Shown: positions 8,531 through 16,875, counted from the first letter of the stretch. The stretch is DNA of 64,000 nt from Mailhella massiliensis (GCF_900155525.1 NZ_LT706943.1:117115-181114), one strand, 5' to 3'. Notes: a model not told the origin generated them from the sequence alone. Made by a program: numbers and translations.

Positions 8531-8625
8531 CTTTCCATGCCCGGAGGGGCATTCAGGGAGGCGGGGCCGTTTCCAGCGCCCACCCTGTGAGCAGAAACTC
8601 AGGTCGGAGGGGCATGGCGTTTTGC
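8531..8625 (-). ncRNA. Moco/Tuco-type riboswitch aptamer upstream of modA
   Basis: Read on the minus strand, the leader matches the layout of the Moco RNA motif known from E. coli moaA. A closing stem P1 is formed by CCAUGCCC (8617-8610) and GGGCAUGG (8542-8535). It is followed by the conserved CUCCGACCUG, a short inner hairpin, CAGGGUGGGC, a stem capped by a GAAA tetraloop, then CCGCCUCCC, and the conserved UGGAAAG straight after P1. The P2/P3 region is very short (CCUG...CAGG with a GAG/CUC minihelix). In published work, Moco motifs lacking a full P3 were proposed to sense the tungsten cofactor. Its position before a molybdate/tungstate transporter fits the class. Confidence 0.82.
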
Positions 8626-8658
8626 TGTAGCCGGACCGACTCGAAAACTTATCTTTTG

Positions 8659-8687
8659 AAATAGAACAAGCATGATTTCCTTGTCAA
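8659..8687 (-). promoter_or_regulatory. Sigma70-type promoter of the modA operon
   Basis: On the minus strand a perfect TTGACA (8687-8682) is followed after 17 nt by CTATTT (8664-8659), a weaker -10. It lies about 40 nt before the riboswitch aptamer, so transcription would start just ahead of the riboswitch. Confidence 0.6.
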
Positions 8688-8814
8688 GCGGGTGGAGAAA
8701 AACAGCCTGCTTGTCGCGCATGACGGAGGGAGAAAAGACCGGGGATTCAGCCTGGTTTCGGAAAGCGCTCCTTCAGGCGCCGGCGGACGGGAAGAGAAGA
8801 CGGAAGGCACGGGT

Positions 8815-8868
8815 TAAAAAACAAGGCCGCCCTGTGCGGCGCAGCGGAATGCGTTTTCGCGGGGCGGC
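8815..8868 (-). terminator. Probable terminator of the phn operon
   Basis: On the minus strand GCCGCCCC... (8868-8862) pairs with GGGCGGC (8832-8826) around a loop of about 29 nt. CTTGTTTTTTAA follows (8824-8815). The loop is long, so efficiency is uncertain, but the position 50 nt after the phnN stop is right. Confidence 0.6.
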
Positions 8869-8919
8869 TTTTCAGAGCGCAGAGAAAGGCCCTGAGGGGG
8901 AGAAAGGAGCAATGCGGGT

Positions 8920-9483
8920 TCAGCGCAGGCCGAGGATTCCGCTGAGTTTTTCCGTAAGCTCCCGGGCGTTCTGTTCCAGCGGGCCGGAGTTGTCGAGGCG
9001 TATCCAGTCCGAAGCGGAATCCTCTCCGGGAATGGGCATGAAGGCGGCCCTGAGCCTCTCCTCCAGCGCCTCGCCGGATTCCCTGCCGCGTTTCACGAGT
9101 CTTTCGCGCAGGACGGCGGCGGGCACGGTGACGAGCACGGGCAGAAGATCGGGGTAACGGCGCAGGGCCTGGGGAAAGGCCGCGCGGGAACCGTTGACGA
9201 TGAGGGAAACGCCGCAGGCAAGCGCCGTATCCGTGCTTGCCGCTATGCCGTACAGGTAGCCGTGGCTGGCCCAGTGCAGGGAAAAGTATCCCTGTTCTTC
9301 AAGACTTTTGAAATATTCCGGGCTGACGGGAATGTGACGTTCTCCGCCTGCGGCGGCGGGCCTTGTGATGTAACGCCTCGGAAAGGCCACGGGCAGGCCG
9401 CAGAACGTCTGGCGCAGCGCGTCGAGCAGCGAGTCCTTTCCCGCGCCGGAAGGCCCCATGACATAGACGAGCCTGCCGCGCAT
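8920..9483 (-). CDS. phnN: Ribose 1,5-bisphosphokinase PhnN
   Basis: This 187-aa guanylate-kinase-like P-loop enzyme phosphorylates ribose 1,5-bisphosphate to PRPP, the last step that returns the ribose carrier of the C-P lyase pathway to nucleotide metabolism. The P-loop is VYVMGPSGAGKDS near residues 6-18. FPRRYITRPAAAGGE is typical of the substrate region, and the length matches family members (about 185-200 aa). The ATG at 9483 overlaps the phnM stop by one base (TGATG), showing translational coupling. It is the last gene of the phn operon and a terminator-like hairpin follows. Confidence 0.95.
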   Translation of the reverse strand: MRGRLVYVMGPSGAGKDSLLDALRQTFCGLPVAFPRRYITRPAAAGGERHIPVSPEYFKSLEEQGYFSLHWASHGYLYGIAASTDTALACGVSLIVNGSRAAFPQALRRYPDLLPVLVTVPAAVLRERLVKRGRESGEALEERLRAAFMPIPGEDSASDWIRLDNSGPLEQNARELTEKLSGILGLR

Positions 9484-10631
9484 CAGAACACCCTTGCCCC
9501 TTCGCGCCATACGTTGCGCACTACGGGCACTCCTTCCATGGTGTGCACGCGCACAAGGTCGGCACGCAGCCCTTCGGCTATGCACCCCCTGTCGTCGAGG
9601 CCCACGGCTTCGGCGGGGTGGGAGGAGACCAGGCTCACGGCTTCCGGCAGAGGCATGACGCCGCGCTCATGCAGGGCGAAGACCGCGCTGATGAGGCTGA
9701 TGGGCACATAGTCCGAGGAGAGCGCGCCGAGATACCCTTCCCGTGCGACGGTTTCCGCCGAGACGTTCCCGGAATGAGAACCGCCGCGCACGATGTTGGG
9801 CGCGCCCATGAGAACCGTCATGCCGTTTTCCGCGGCGTGGCGGGCGGCTTCCTCCGTGGTGGGGAATTCGCTGATGCGTATGCCGTTGGCAAGAGCTTCG
9901 TTCACATGTTCCACCAGCGTGTCGTCGTGGCTGGCCATGGGCAGGTGGCGTTCGCGGCAGAAGGCCATGACCGAGGCCGCGTTGCCGTCCGCGCAGGAAT
10001 CCCGCCGTGCCCTGAGTTCGTCCACCATTTTTTTAAACTCGTCGTCCGTCCACGATACGGTGTTGCTGTAGTAGGTGCGGTAGCTTTCGGTATTGCGCCA
10101 CTGACGCTGACCGGGGGTGTGGTCCATGAGGGAAACCAGGTGCAGGCCGGGATTGTCGGAAAGGGGGAAGAACAGCTCCTGCATCCGCGGGTCCGCGACC
10201 TCACAGCGCAGATGCAGCAGATGTTCCGCGCGCAGCTGTCCGCTTTCGCGGCAGTGGTTGAGCGCTTCCACGGCCTCGCCGAGCATGGCGATACGGCCCT
10301 TGTCATGATATTCGCCCACGGAAAGCGCGTCAAATACCGTCGTGATGCCCGAGGCCACGATCTGCGCATCATGGGCGAAGAAGGCCGATTCCGGCTGAGG
10401 CCAGACTACCTTGGGGCGGGGCAGGATATGCTTTTCCAGGTTGTCGGTATGAAGTTCCACAAGGCCGGGGAGAAGGTAGTCGCCTTCCATGTCCACGGCG
10501 TCTTCCCGGCGGGAGAGAAAGGGGGTTCCCTCTTCCACGGCGGCGATGCGGCCGTCGCGGACAAGGACATGACCGCTGATGACGTCGTGTTCCGTAACGA
10601 CGTTGCAGTTGTAGAAAAGCTGTTCTTTCAT
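9483..10631 (-). CDS. phnM: Alpha-D-ribose 1-methylphosphonate 5-triphosphate diphosphatase PhnM
   Basis: The 382-aa amidohydrolase-superfamily enzyme removes pyrophosphate from the triphosphate intermediate made by PhnGHIL, giving the 5-phosphate substrate of PhnJ. Metal-site signatures are visible: ELHTDNLEKH near residue 60, the adjacent PRPKVVWPQPESAFFAHD, an MASHDDT motif near 230 and SSDYVPISL near 320 with the late catalytic Asp. Length and order agree with PhnM proteins. It starts 28 nt after the phnL stop and overlaps phnN by one base. Confidence 0.96.
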   Translation of the reverse strand: MKEQLFYNCNVVTEHDVISGHVLVRDGRIAAVEEGTPFLSRREDAVDMEGDYLLPGLVELHTDNLEKHILPRPKVVWPQPESAFFAHDAQIVASGITTVFDALSVGEYHDKGRIAMLGEAVEALNHCRESGQLRAEHLLHLRCEVADPRMQELFFPLSDNPGLHLVSLMDHTPGQRQWRNTESYRTYYSNTVSWTDDEFKKMVDELRARRDSCADGNAASVMAFCRERHLPMASHDDTLVEHVNEALANGIRISEFPTTEEAARHAAENGMTVLMGAPNIVRGGSHSGNVSAETVAREGYLGALSSDYVPISLISAVFALHERGVMPLPEAVSLVSSHPAEAVGLDDRGCIAEGLRADLVRVHTMEGVPVVRNVWREGARVF

Positions 10632-10659
10632 GAGGATAATCCTTTTTCGGAAGGGAAGC

Positions 10660-11418
10660 TCAGTCGTTTTCGCCGGGGCGGCTCATGATCACCGAGCGGT
10701 GGGCCACGGCGCGCCGCGTGTCGTCGTCGTGGAAGATGCCCACCACGGCGCAGCCGCGTTCGCACGCTTCATGGATGAGTTCGACGACGACTTTCCGGTT
10801 CATGGCGTCGAGGGAGGCGGTGGGTTCGTCGAGCAGAAGGATGGGCGTGGGGCGGCAGAAGCCCCTTGCAATGTTCACCCGCTGCTGTTCGCCGCCGGAG
10901 AAGGTGGCGGGCGCGAGATCCCAGAGTCGTTCGGGAAGGTTCAGCCGCCGCAGCAGGTCGCGCGCCCGGCGCAGGGCCTTTTCTTCCCCGCAGCCTGCGG
11001 CAAGCAGGGGTTCCGCCACAAGGTCGAGGGTGGAAACGCGGGGAATGACGCGGAGAAACTGGCTGACATAGCTTATGCATTCGCGGCGCAGGCGGCTTAC
11101 CTGCCGGGGAGAGGCGGAGGCTATGTCCGTTTCCCCGTCGCGGCAGCGCACGAGAATGCTGCCCGAGGAAGGCAGATAATTGCCGTACAGGGCCTTGAGC
11201 ATGGTGGACTTGCCCGAACCGGAAGGACCGTACAGGGCCACGCATTCCCCGGCGTTCACATGAAAGCTCACGTTTCTGAGCGCCTCGATGCGCGTGCCGC
11301 CCTGCTGATGCAGGATGAATTCCTTGCACAGATTGCGGACTTCGATGACCGGAAGGACGTCGTGCGCGGCCGTCTCCTTGGCGGAAGCGGAAAGAGTATT
11401 GCTTGTCGTATTCATCAT
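10660..11418 (-). CDS. phnL: C-P lyase system ATP-binding protein PhnL
   Basis: This 252-aa ABC-type ATPase is required in C-P lyase, and PhnL takes part in coupling the phosphonate to ATP in vitro together with PhnG, H and I. Walker A is YGPSGSGKST, the Q-loop region SYVSQFLRVIPRVST, the signature FSGGEQQRVNIARG, Walker B ILLLDEPTASLDA and the H-loop GIFHDDDT. Like other PhnL proteins it has no transporter partner of its own. Start choice: AAGGA lies 5 nt before the ATG at 11418, while an upstream ATG at 11424 overlaps the phnK stop. A longer open frame upstream lies inside phnK and is not used. Confidence 0.95.
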   Translation of the reverse strand: MMNTTSNTLSASAKETAAHDVLPVIEVRNLCKEFILHQQGGTRIEALRNVSFHVNAGECVALYGPSGSGKSTMLKALYGNYLPSSGSILVRCRDGETDIASASPRQVSRLRRECISYVSQFLRVIPRVSTLDLVAEPLLAAGCGEEKALRRARDLLRRLNLPERLWDLAPATFSGGEQQRVNIARGFCRPTPILLLDEPTASLDAMNRKVVVELIHEACERGCAVVGIFHDDDTRRAVAHRSVIMSRPGEND

Positions 11419-11420
11419 GC

Positions 11421-12200
11421 TCATCCTTGGAGGATGGAGGAAACCAGAAGCTGGGTGTAGGGATGGTGCGGGTCGTCGAGCACCTGATCGGCGAGCCCCT
11501 GTTCCACGACTTCGCCGTGGTACATGACCATGAGTCTGTGGGAAAGCAGCCGGGCCACGGCCAGATCGTGGGTGACGAGAACCACGGCCAGATCCATGTC
11601 GCGCACGAGCCTGCGCAGAAGATCCAGCAGCCGGGCCTGAACGGAAACGTCCAGCCCGCCGGTGGGTTCGTCCATGAAGACGAGCCTCGGGCCGGTCACG
11701 AGGTTGCGGGCTATCTGCAGGCGCTGCTGCATCCCGCCGGAGTAGCGGGCGGGAACGTCGTCGATGCGCGGGGCGGCTATTTCCACCTTTTCCAGCCATT
11801 CCAGAGCGGTGGCGCGCAGTTTGTGGTAGTTTCTGCCCCCGGCGGCCATGAGCCTTTCGCCTATGTTGGCGCCCGCGCTTACCTGCATACGCAGCCCGTC
11901 GCGGGGATTCTGATGCACATAGCCGAGTTCCGTACGCAGAAGGCGGCGGCGTTCCCCCTCGCCCAGCGCGTGCAGGTCGATGTCCGCGCCGTGCGCGTCA
12001 CGGTAGATGACGCTGCCTTCACTCGGCGTCAGTCTGCCGGAAAGCATGTTGAGGAGCGTGCTTTTGCCGGAGCCGGATTCGCCCACGATGCCGAGCACCT
12101 CGCCCGGCCACAGTTCCAGAGAAACGTTGCGGCAGCCCAGCCTGTCGCCGTAGCACCGGGTAAGGGATTCGGCCCTGAGCACGGGAAGCTGTTCAGTCAT
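11421..12200 (-). CDS. phnK: C-P lyase system ATP-binding protein PhnK
   Basis: The 259-aa ABC ATPase is related to oligopeptide-transporter ATPases. It associates with the PhnGHIJ core complex through PhnJ and uses ATP during turnover. Walker A is VGESGSGKST, the signature YSGGMQQRLQIARNL, Walker B LVFMDEPTGGLD and the H-loop VTHDLAVA. The C-terminal extension (DDPHHPYTQLLVSSIL) is typical of PhnK and Opp/Dpp-type ATPases. Its start lies inside the phnJ 3' end (8-nt overlap), which implies coupled translation. Confidence 0.96.
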   Translation of the reverse strand: MTEQLPVLRAESLTRCYGDRLGCRNVSLELWPGEVLGIVGESGSGKSTLLNMLSGRLTPSEGSVIYRDAHGADIDLHALGEGERRRLLRTELGYVHQNPRDGLRMQVSAGANIGERLMAAGGRNYHKLRATALEWLEKVEIAAPRIDDVPARYSGGMQQRLQIARNLVTGPRLVFMDEPTGGLDVSVQARLLDLLRRLVRDMDLAVVLVTHDLAVARLLSHRLMVMYHGEVVEQGLADQVLDDPHHPYTQLLVSSILQG

Positions 12201-13098
12201 GGGAAACCTCCGTCACGCCCTGCCGGGCCCTGTTTTCCGCGCAGGCGTCGCTGTCGGAGCAGACGAACATCCTTCTGCCCGTATCGTCGAGCACCACCTC
12301 GTCGAGGTAGGTGTGGCGGGCTCCGCACAGCGCGCAGGGTTCGTCCCAGTGCTGCACCTCGAAGGGGTAATCCTCGAAGTCGAGGCTTTTCACATCGGTA
12401 TAGGGGGGGATGGCGTAGAGGCGCTTTTCACGCCCCGCGCCGAAGAGCTGCAATGCCGGGCAGCGGTTCATCTTGGGGTTGTCGAAGCGCGGAATGGGCG
12501 AAGGGCTCATGATGTAGCGCCCGTTCACGCGTACGGGATAGTCGAAGCTCATGGCAATGGCGCCGTGGCGCATGATGTCCTCGTAGATTTTCACGTTCAT
12601 GAGGCCGTATTCCTCAAGAGCGTGCAGCGTGCGGGTTTCCTTTTCGCTGGGTTCGAGCCAGCGGAGGGGTTCGGGCAGGGGAACCTGATAGACCAGTATC
12701 TGCCGTTCGTTCAGCGGATGTTCGGGAATGCGGTGTCTTGTCTGGATGATGGTGGCTTCCGCGGTGCGGGTGGTGGTTTTCACCCCCGTGGTGCTGGCGA
12801 AGAAGCGGCGAATGGAAACGGCGTTGGTGGTGTCGTCGGAGCCCTGGTCGATGACCTTGAGCACATCGTCTTCTCCGATGACGCTCGCCGTCACCTGTAT
12901 GCCGCCGGTTCCCCAGCCGCAGGGCATGGGCATTTCACGTCCCGCAAAGGGAACCTGATAACCGGGAACGGCCACGGCCTTCAGAAGTCCGCGCCGGATC
13001 ATTCTCTTGGTGCTTTCGTCGAGATAGGCGAAATTGTAGCCTTCCAGAGGCGTTTTTTCCCTGGCCTCGCCGCGCAGGTCCTGCTGCAATGTCAACAT
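12193..13098 (-). CDS. phnJ: Alpha-D-ribose 1-methylphosphonate 5-phosphate C-P lyase PhnJ
   Basis: The 301-aa catalytic subunit cleaves the carbon-phosphorus bond by radical SAM chemistry, releasing methane from methylphosphonate and forming 5-phosphoribosyl 1,2-cyclic phosphate. Four C-terminal cysteines (Cys255, 258, 280, 286) have exactly the spacing of the E. coli set (241, 244, 266, 272). There the first three ligate the iron-sulfur cluster and the fourth forms the thiyl radical. The Gly-rich segment MPCGWGTGGIQVT near residue 60 would hold the proposed glycyl-radical Gly. It overlaps phnI by 7 nt and phnK by 8 nt. All catalytic features look intact. Confidence 0.97.
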   Translation of the reverse strand: MLTLQQDLRGEAREKTPLEGYNFAYLDESTKRMIRRGLLKAVAVPGYQVPFAGREMPMPCGWGTGGIQVTASVIGEDDVLKVIDQGSDDTTNAVSIRRFFASTTGVKTTTRTAEATIIQTRHRIPEHPLNERQILVYQVPLPEPLRWLEPSEKETRTLHALEEYGLMNVKIYEDIMRHGAIAMSFDYPVRVNGRYIMSPSPIPRFDNPKMNRCPALQLFGAGREKRLYAIPPYTDVKSLDFEDYPFEVQHWDEPCALCGARHTYLDEVVLDDTGRRMFVCSDSDACAENRARQGVTEVSHD

Positions 13099-14210
13099 GA
13101 CTGTTCTCCTCGGGCGGGGGAATCTTCCTTTTTTGCGGCGCGCAGCCCGCGTATGAGGGAAAGTTCCGCCTGAAAGTCCACATAGTGGGGCAGTTTGATG
13201 TGCTGCACGAAGCCGGAGGCGTCCACGTTGTCGCCGTGGAGCAGCACGAATTCCGGGTTCTGCGCGGGGCCGGTTTCGGGTTCCTTCAGTTCTTTTGCGC
13301 GCAGGGCGCGGTCCACGATGGACATGGAAATGGCCTTCCGTTCATTGTTGCCGAATACCAGTCCGTAGCCCCGGGTGAGGCAGGGCGGCAGGGCGGTTCC
13401 GGTATAGCGGCTCACGGTGTCGCATTCCGTCATTTCCATTTCCCCGGCCACGATGGGAAAATCCAGCTCTTCGGGGGTGATGACAAGTTCCACGAATCCG
13501 CGCCTGAGTTCGCCCGTAAAAGGATGAACCGCGCCGAAGCCGCGCTGCGTGGAATAGGCCATGCCGAGAAGAAAGCCCTCGTCGGCGCGGGCCAGCGTCT
13601 GAAGGCGCACGGGGCGGTCTTCCGGTCCGTCGGCGGGAAGTACCAGAGGCCGGCGGGTGAGGTCTGCGGCCGCATTGCCGCAGGTGGCCTCCGGCACGGC
13701 TTCGAGAAGTCCTTCCGTACCCAGCGCGCTCATGGCGCGGGGCAGGTTCCTGACGCATATGCTCTCGGTGTTTTCCGGCGCGGGCGGAAGCGTACTTTCC
13801 TTCTTTCCCGCAAGGCTGCGGTCCAGAAGGCGGTGGGTATAGTCGAAGGTGGAACCGAGAATCTGGCCGCCGGGCAGATCCTTCCATGTGGCGGATATGC
13901 GGCGGGAAACGCGCATGGCCGAGGTATCCACGGGCTCGGAAGAACCGAACCTCGGAAGCGTGGTGCGGTAGGCGCGGAGAAGAAAGACCGCTTCCTGAAG
14001 GTCGCCCATGGCCTGCTTCACCGCAAGGGCCGCAAGGGCGGGACAGTACAGGGAGGCCTCGGTCATGACCCTGTCGACGGAAAGTTTCAGCTGGGATGCT
14101 ATCTGCTCCGTGGTGAGCTCCGGCACGTCGAGCCTGCCGCGGCGTTCCCGGCGAAGCTGCGCGTGTGCGGCGTCGATGGCTTTTTCCCCTCCTTTGACGG
14201 CTACATACAT
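13092..14210 (-). CDS. phnI: C-P lyase core subunit PhnI (nucleosidase/transfer subunit)
   Basis: The 372-aa core subunit is, in the established pathway, the one with nucleosidase activity that helps displace the purine of ATP by the phosphonate, with PhnG, PhnH and PhnL. Sequence such as MYVAVKGGEKAIDAAH at the N-terminus and LPHYVDFQAELSLIRGLR at the C-terminus is characteristic of PhnI, and the length fits (about 355-375 aa). The start at 14210 was preferred over upstream in-frame starts because it begins with the conserved family N-terminus. It overlaps the phnH stop by 10 nt. Confidence 0.96.
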   Translation of the reverse strand: MYVAVKGGEKAIDAAHAQLRRERRGRLDVPELTTEQIASQLKLSVDRVMTEASLYCPALAALAVKQAMGDLQEAVFLLRAYRTTLPRFGSSEPVDTSAMRVSRRISATWKDLPGGQILGSTFDYTHRLLDRSLAGKKESTLPPAPENTESICVRNLPRAMSALGTEGLLEAVPEATCGNAAADLTRRPLVLPADGPEDRPVRLQTLARADEGFLLGMAYSTQRGFGAVHPFTGELRRGFVELVITPEELDFPIVAGEMEMTECDTVSRYTGTALPPCLTRGYGLVFGNNERKAISMSIVDRALRAKELKEPETGPAQNPEFVLLHGDNVDASGFVQHIKLPHYVDFQAELSLIRGLRAAKKEDSPARGEQSC

Positions 14211-14827
14211 GGCGTTTCCTCCTTTTGCGCCTTCAGGCATGTGCTGCGCGGCAGCCCCGCGACCATGCCCCGCCCGCAGAGGAAGAGGTCCACGCCCTGC
14301 GGAAAGGCCAGGTGATTTTCTTCCCACCGGCCGGTAAATTCTTCAGGAAGGTTGCAGTAGAAGGGCATGGGGTGCTCAATGCCCGGGCCGGAGGCCGTAA
14401 GGCTGAGAGAACCTTCGCCCTGTTCGAAGCTCACGCCGCCCACGCACAGGGTGGTGGAGCGGTCGGGATACTCGGGTTCCCCCCGGGAAAGATCCGCAAG
14501 AAGCGGCATGTCTTCCGGACGGGAGGCAAAGGCGAAGTCCGCCCCCGAGGGGGAGTCCGTCAGCACGGCCCCGCACTGGAAGCGGAACCAGCGGCGCACC
14601 TCTTCGGTATTGAGAGATGGAGAAAGCCATACGGCGGTGTCCTGATCGCACATGGTCAGGGCTATGGCCGCAAGTTCGGACGGCAGACTGCCGGCGTCTC
14701 CTTCCGGCAGAGGCAGGGCAACGGGAAGGCAGGGGCGGGAGAGCGCGAGCAGAAGACTGCGGAAGGCCTGCTGCGACTCTTGTACGGGATGTTCCCAGCG
14801 GGCGGGATCGGCGATGGTACGGTTCAT
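14201..14827 (-). CDS. phnH: C-P lyase core subunit PhnH
   Basis: This 208-aa subunit belongs to the PhnGHIJ core complex, which joins the phosphonate to the ribose of ATP. It has a PLP-transferase-like fold without PLP chemistry. Matching stretches are QESQQAFRSLLLALSRPC near the start (PhnH proteins open with an F-R-lllxAlsrPG pattern), a central FxFxSRPEDMPLL region and HPMPFYC...EFxxRWEENHLAFPQGVDLFL near the C-terminus. The ATG at 14827 overlaps the phnG stop by 4 nt. An in-frame extension upstream lies inside phnG and is not used. Confidence 0.94.
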   Translation of the reverse strand: MNRTIADPARWEHPVQESQQAFRSLLLALSRPCLPVALPLPEGDAGSLPSELAAIALTMCDQDTAVWLSPSLNTEEVRRWFRFQCGAVLTDSPSGADFAFASRPEDMPLLADLSRGEPEYPDRSTTLCVGGVSFEQGEGSLSLTASGPGIEHPMPFYCNLPEEFTGRWEENHLAFPQGVDLFLCGRGMVAGLPRSTCLKAQKEETPCM

Positions 14828-15273
14828 TTGTCCTCTCCCCGCACCAGCGTGAAGAAGTCCACCTTCGTGGGAGCGGCTTCGTCGGCGGCCTGGCGTTCGC
14901 GTTCGCTCACGATGCCTTCGAGCCGGGGCCTGAGTTCCCTGTCGAAGAGGTCGGCATAGGCTTCCTTCTGCCAGAGCGCGTCGCACAGCGCCGCAAGTTC
15001 CGCATGACGGGGGCTTTCTCCCAGAACGTAGCCGCAGCCGCAGGTGTCGCCGGGCAGGGTGACCACGCAGCGGGTCACGAGGGCTTCGCCCACGTTGAAC
15101 AGCGGGCCTTCGCCGCTTATGCGGCCGCGTACCATGACAAGCCCGCTTTCCGGGCCGCGGAGAAGCTTCCAGGGCGGCAGTTCGTCAAGCCCGGAAAGGA
15201 AGTGTTCCAGCTCCTCGGCCGGGGCGAGGGACAAAAGGCGCATGTACTCTTTGCGTCTGAGCTGTGTGTTCAT
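14824..15273 (-). CDS. phnG: C-P lyase core subunit PhnG
   Basis: The 149-aa protein is the first gene of the core phnGHIJ block. Signature sequence includes RKEYMRLLSLAPAEEL at the N-terminus, LRGPESGLVMVRGRISGEGPLFNVGE in the centre and VTRCVVTLPGDTCGCGYVLGE, typical of PhnG. It works with PhnH, PhnI and PhnL in forming the ribose-phosphonate triphosphate. It overlaps both neighbours by 4 nt (DUF1045 gene before it, phnH after it), so the whole block is translationally coupled. Confidence 0.94.
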   Translation of the reverse strand: MNTQLRRKEYMRLLSLAPAEELEHFLSGLDELPPWKLLRGPESGLVMVRGRISGEGPLFNVGEALVTRCVVTLPGDTCGCGYVLGESPRHAELAALCDALWQKEAYADLFDRELRPRLEGIVSERERQAADEAAPTKVDFFTLVRGEDK

Positions 15274-16031
15274 GATTTATTCCTGTGGTTGTTCGTTCCG
15301 AGGGAAAAACGGGCCAGTTCCGTGAAGGGAGAAGTGCGGTCTTCCTGGCGGAACAGGCTGATGGAATCCACGACGAGCGGCCGGTCGATGAAGGCGGCAA
15401 GGCGGGAACGCAGACAGGTTTCCACCAGCGCGAGACGGGAGTCGGGCATGGAGTCGGTAAGCGTCATGTGGAAGCGGAACAGGTCGAATATCCGGTGATA
15501 TCCGTATCTCACGAGGTAGGAGGCTTCCTTTTTCGTGAGTTCGCCCCGCCTTCGGATGTCGGCCTCTTCAAGAGGGGCGCGGAAGATTTCCAGCGAAGTC
15601 ACGCAGTCCTTTTCCAGTGCCGCAAGCGCCGGGTTCGCCTCTGCAAAGGTGGCGGAGCCGCAGGAGGGCGTCAGGGCGAGAAAGAAGCCGGAGCCCGTGC
15701 TCAGACTGCGAAGTTCAAGGGGCGTGGTGGCGAAAGGTTCGTGGCGGAGGGCAAGTTCTTCACAGGCCCGGCAGAGGGATTTCAGCGCGTTTTCCTCATC
15801 GTTCCAGCGGGCGGAAAGCTCAAAGGGCGCCTTGAGCGTGGCGTGCAGCCCGTATGTTGCCGGAACGGCCACCACGGAGGCCCATATTTCGGGAGAGAAG
15901 AGACAGTCAGCCGGGGGCACGGGGGTAAAGCTCCGTCCGCTGAGGGCGTCCCGCCCGAAAAGAGGCGTGACGGCGGAATGCAGGGCGGAGAGTGCTCCGG
16001 GCGCGTAGTACAGAGCGTAGCGTGCGGACAT
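15270..16031 (-). CDS. DUF1045 phosphonate-operon protein, 2H phosphoesterase fold
   Basis: The 253-aa protein belongs to the group known from phosphonate operons (DUF1045) and related to 2H phosphoesterases. Two H-x-T motifs are present as required for that fold: GLHATLKAPF near residue 60 and RFHMTLTDSM near residue 190. Enzymes of this fold open cyclic phosphates. PhnP, the usual 5-phosphoribosyl 1,2-cyclic phosphate phosphodiesterase, is absent from this operon, so this protein is a good candidate for that step. That is an inference from fold and context; the activity was not demonstrated here. It sits between phnE and phnG, touching phnE by one base and overlapping phnG by 4 nt. Confidence 0.85.
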   Translation of the reverse strand: MSARYALYYAPGALSALHSAVTPLFGRDALSGRSFTPVPPADCLFSPEIWASVVAVPATYGLHATLKAPFELSARWNDEENALKSLCRACEELALRHEPFATTPLELRSLSTGSGFFLALTPSCGSATFAEANPALAALEKDCVTSLEIFRAPLEEADIRRRGELTKKEASYLVRYGYHRIFDLFRFHMTLTDSMPDSRLALVETCLRSRLAAFIDRPLVVDSISLFRQEDRTSPFTELARFSLGTNNHRNKS

Positions 16032-16861
16032 TACAGCACCATCTTGCGCAGCTTCTGGGAGAACAGGTCGAACAGGGTGACCACCAGAACGATGATGGCC
16101 ATGACGGCGCAGGTGCGGGGGAATTCAAAGCTGCGTATGAGTTCCCACAGTACCATGCCTATGCCGCCCGCTCCCACCATGCCCACCACGGTGGCGGAAC
16201 GGACGTTGGCTTCGAAGCGGTACAGGGAATAGGAAATCCAGAGGGGAAACACCTGGGGGATGACGCCGTAGGCTATTTCCTCAAGGTAGCTGGCGCCCGT
16301 GGAGCGCACCCCTTCCACAGGGGCCGTTTCAATGGCTTCCACGGCTTCGGAAAAGAGTTTGGCCAGCGTGCCCGTGGTATGCACCCAGAGAGCGAGAACG
16401 CCCGCGAAGGGACCGAGGCCCACGGCCACCACGAAAAGCATGGCGAAGACCATTTCATTGATGGCTCGCGCCGCGTCCATCATGCGGCGCACGGGCTGGC
16501 GTATCCACCAGGGAGCCATGTTTTCCGCCGACATGATGCCGAGGGGCACCGCGCACAGGACGGCAAGTACCGTGCCCCATACGGCGACCTGCAGCGTGAC
16601 GAGCATTTCCTTCACATACATGCGCCAGTCGGTGAAGTCGGGCGGAAAAAAGTCGCCTATGAGCGTGCCGATGTTGCCCGCGTCGGCAATGAGCGCGAGG
16701 GGTCTCATTTCCGCGCCGTGCCATGACCAGACAAGAAGCGCGATAACGGCCGTCCAGGTCAGGCAGCGGGAAGCTTTTTCCCCGGGACTGAGCGGGGGCC
16801 TCAACGAAGGTTCGGAAGAAACGTGCATGGGATTGGGTACCGGCGAAAACCGTGCCGGCAT
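16031..16861 (-). CDS. phnE: Phosphonate ABC transporter permease PhnE
   Basis: The 276-aa inner-membrane permease has hydrophobic segments near residues 32-48, 80-105, 135-160, 200-220 and 240-260. The EAA-type loop [23 protein letters not shown] contacts the ATPase. The NGTL-type and GxGGIGxxLWE sequence ([20 protein letters not shown]) is typical of PhnE. It forms the membrane channel of the PhnCDE importer. No strong ribosome site is visible before the ATG at 16861 (an alternative ATG lies at 16828), and a strong hairpin separates it from phnD. Its expression is therefore probably lower than that of the binding protein. Confidence 0.94.
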   Translation of the reverse strand: MPARFSPVPNPMHVSSEPSLRPPLSPGEKASRCLTWTAVIALLVWSWHGAEMRPLALIADAGNIGTLIGDFFPPDFTDWRMYVKEMLVTLQVAVWGTVLAVLCAVPLGIMSAENMAPWWIRQPVRRMMDAARAINEMVFAMLFVVAVGLGPFAGVLALWVHTTGTLAKLFSEAVEAIETAPVEGVRSTGASYLEEIAYGVIPQVFPLWISYSLYRFEANVRSATVVGMVGAGGIGMVLWELIRSFEFPRTCAVMAIIVLVVTLFDLFSQKLRKMVL

Positions 16862-16875
16862 ACGGGAATACGTTC

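Noticed and set aside
8425-8583. N-terminal extension of the molybdate-binding protein frame up to 8583
   Set aside because: The extension overlaps the riboswitch and attenuator, has no signal-peptide start, and the ATG at 8424 is followed directly by a signal peptide with a good ribosome site.
11419-11799. Extension of phnL to 11799 on the minus strand
   Set aside because: It would overlap most of the phnK 3' end in another frame, and its composition (Arg/Pro-rich) is not protein-like.
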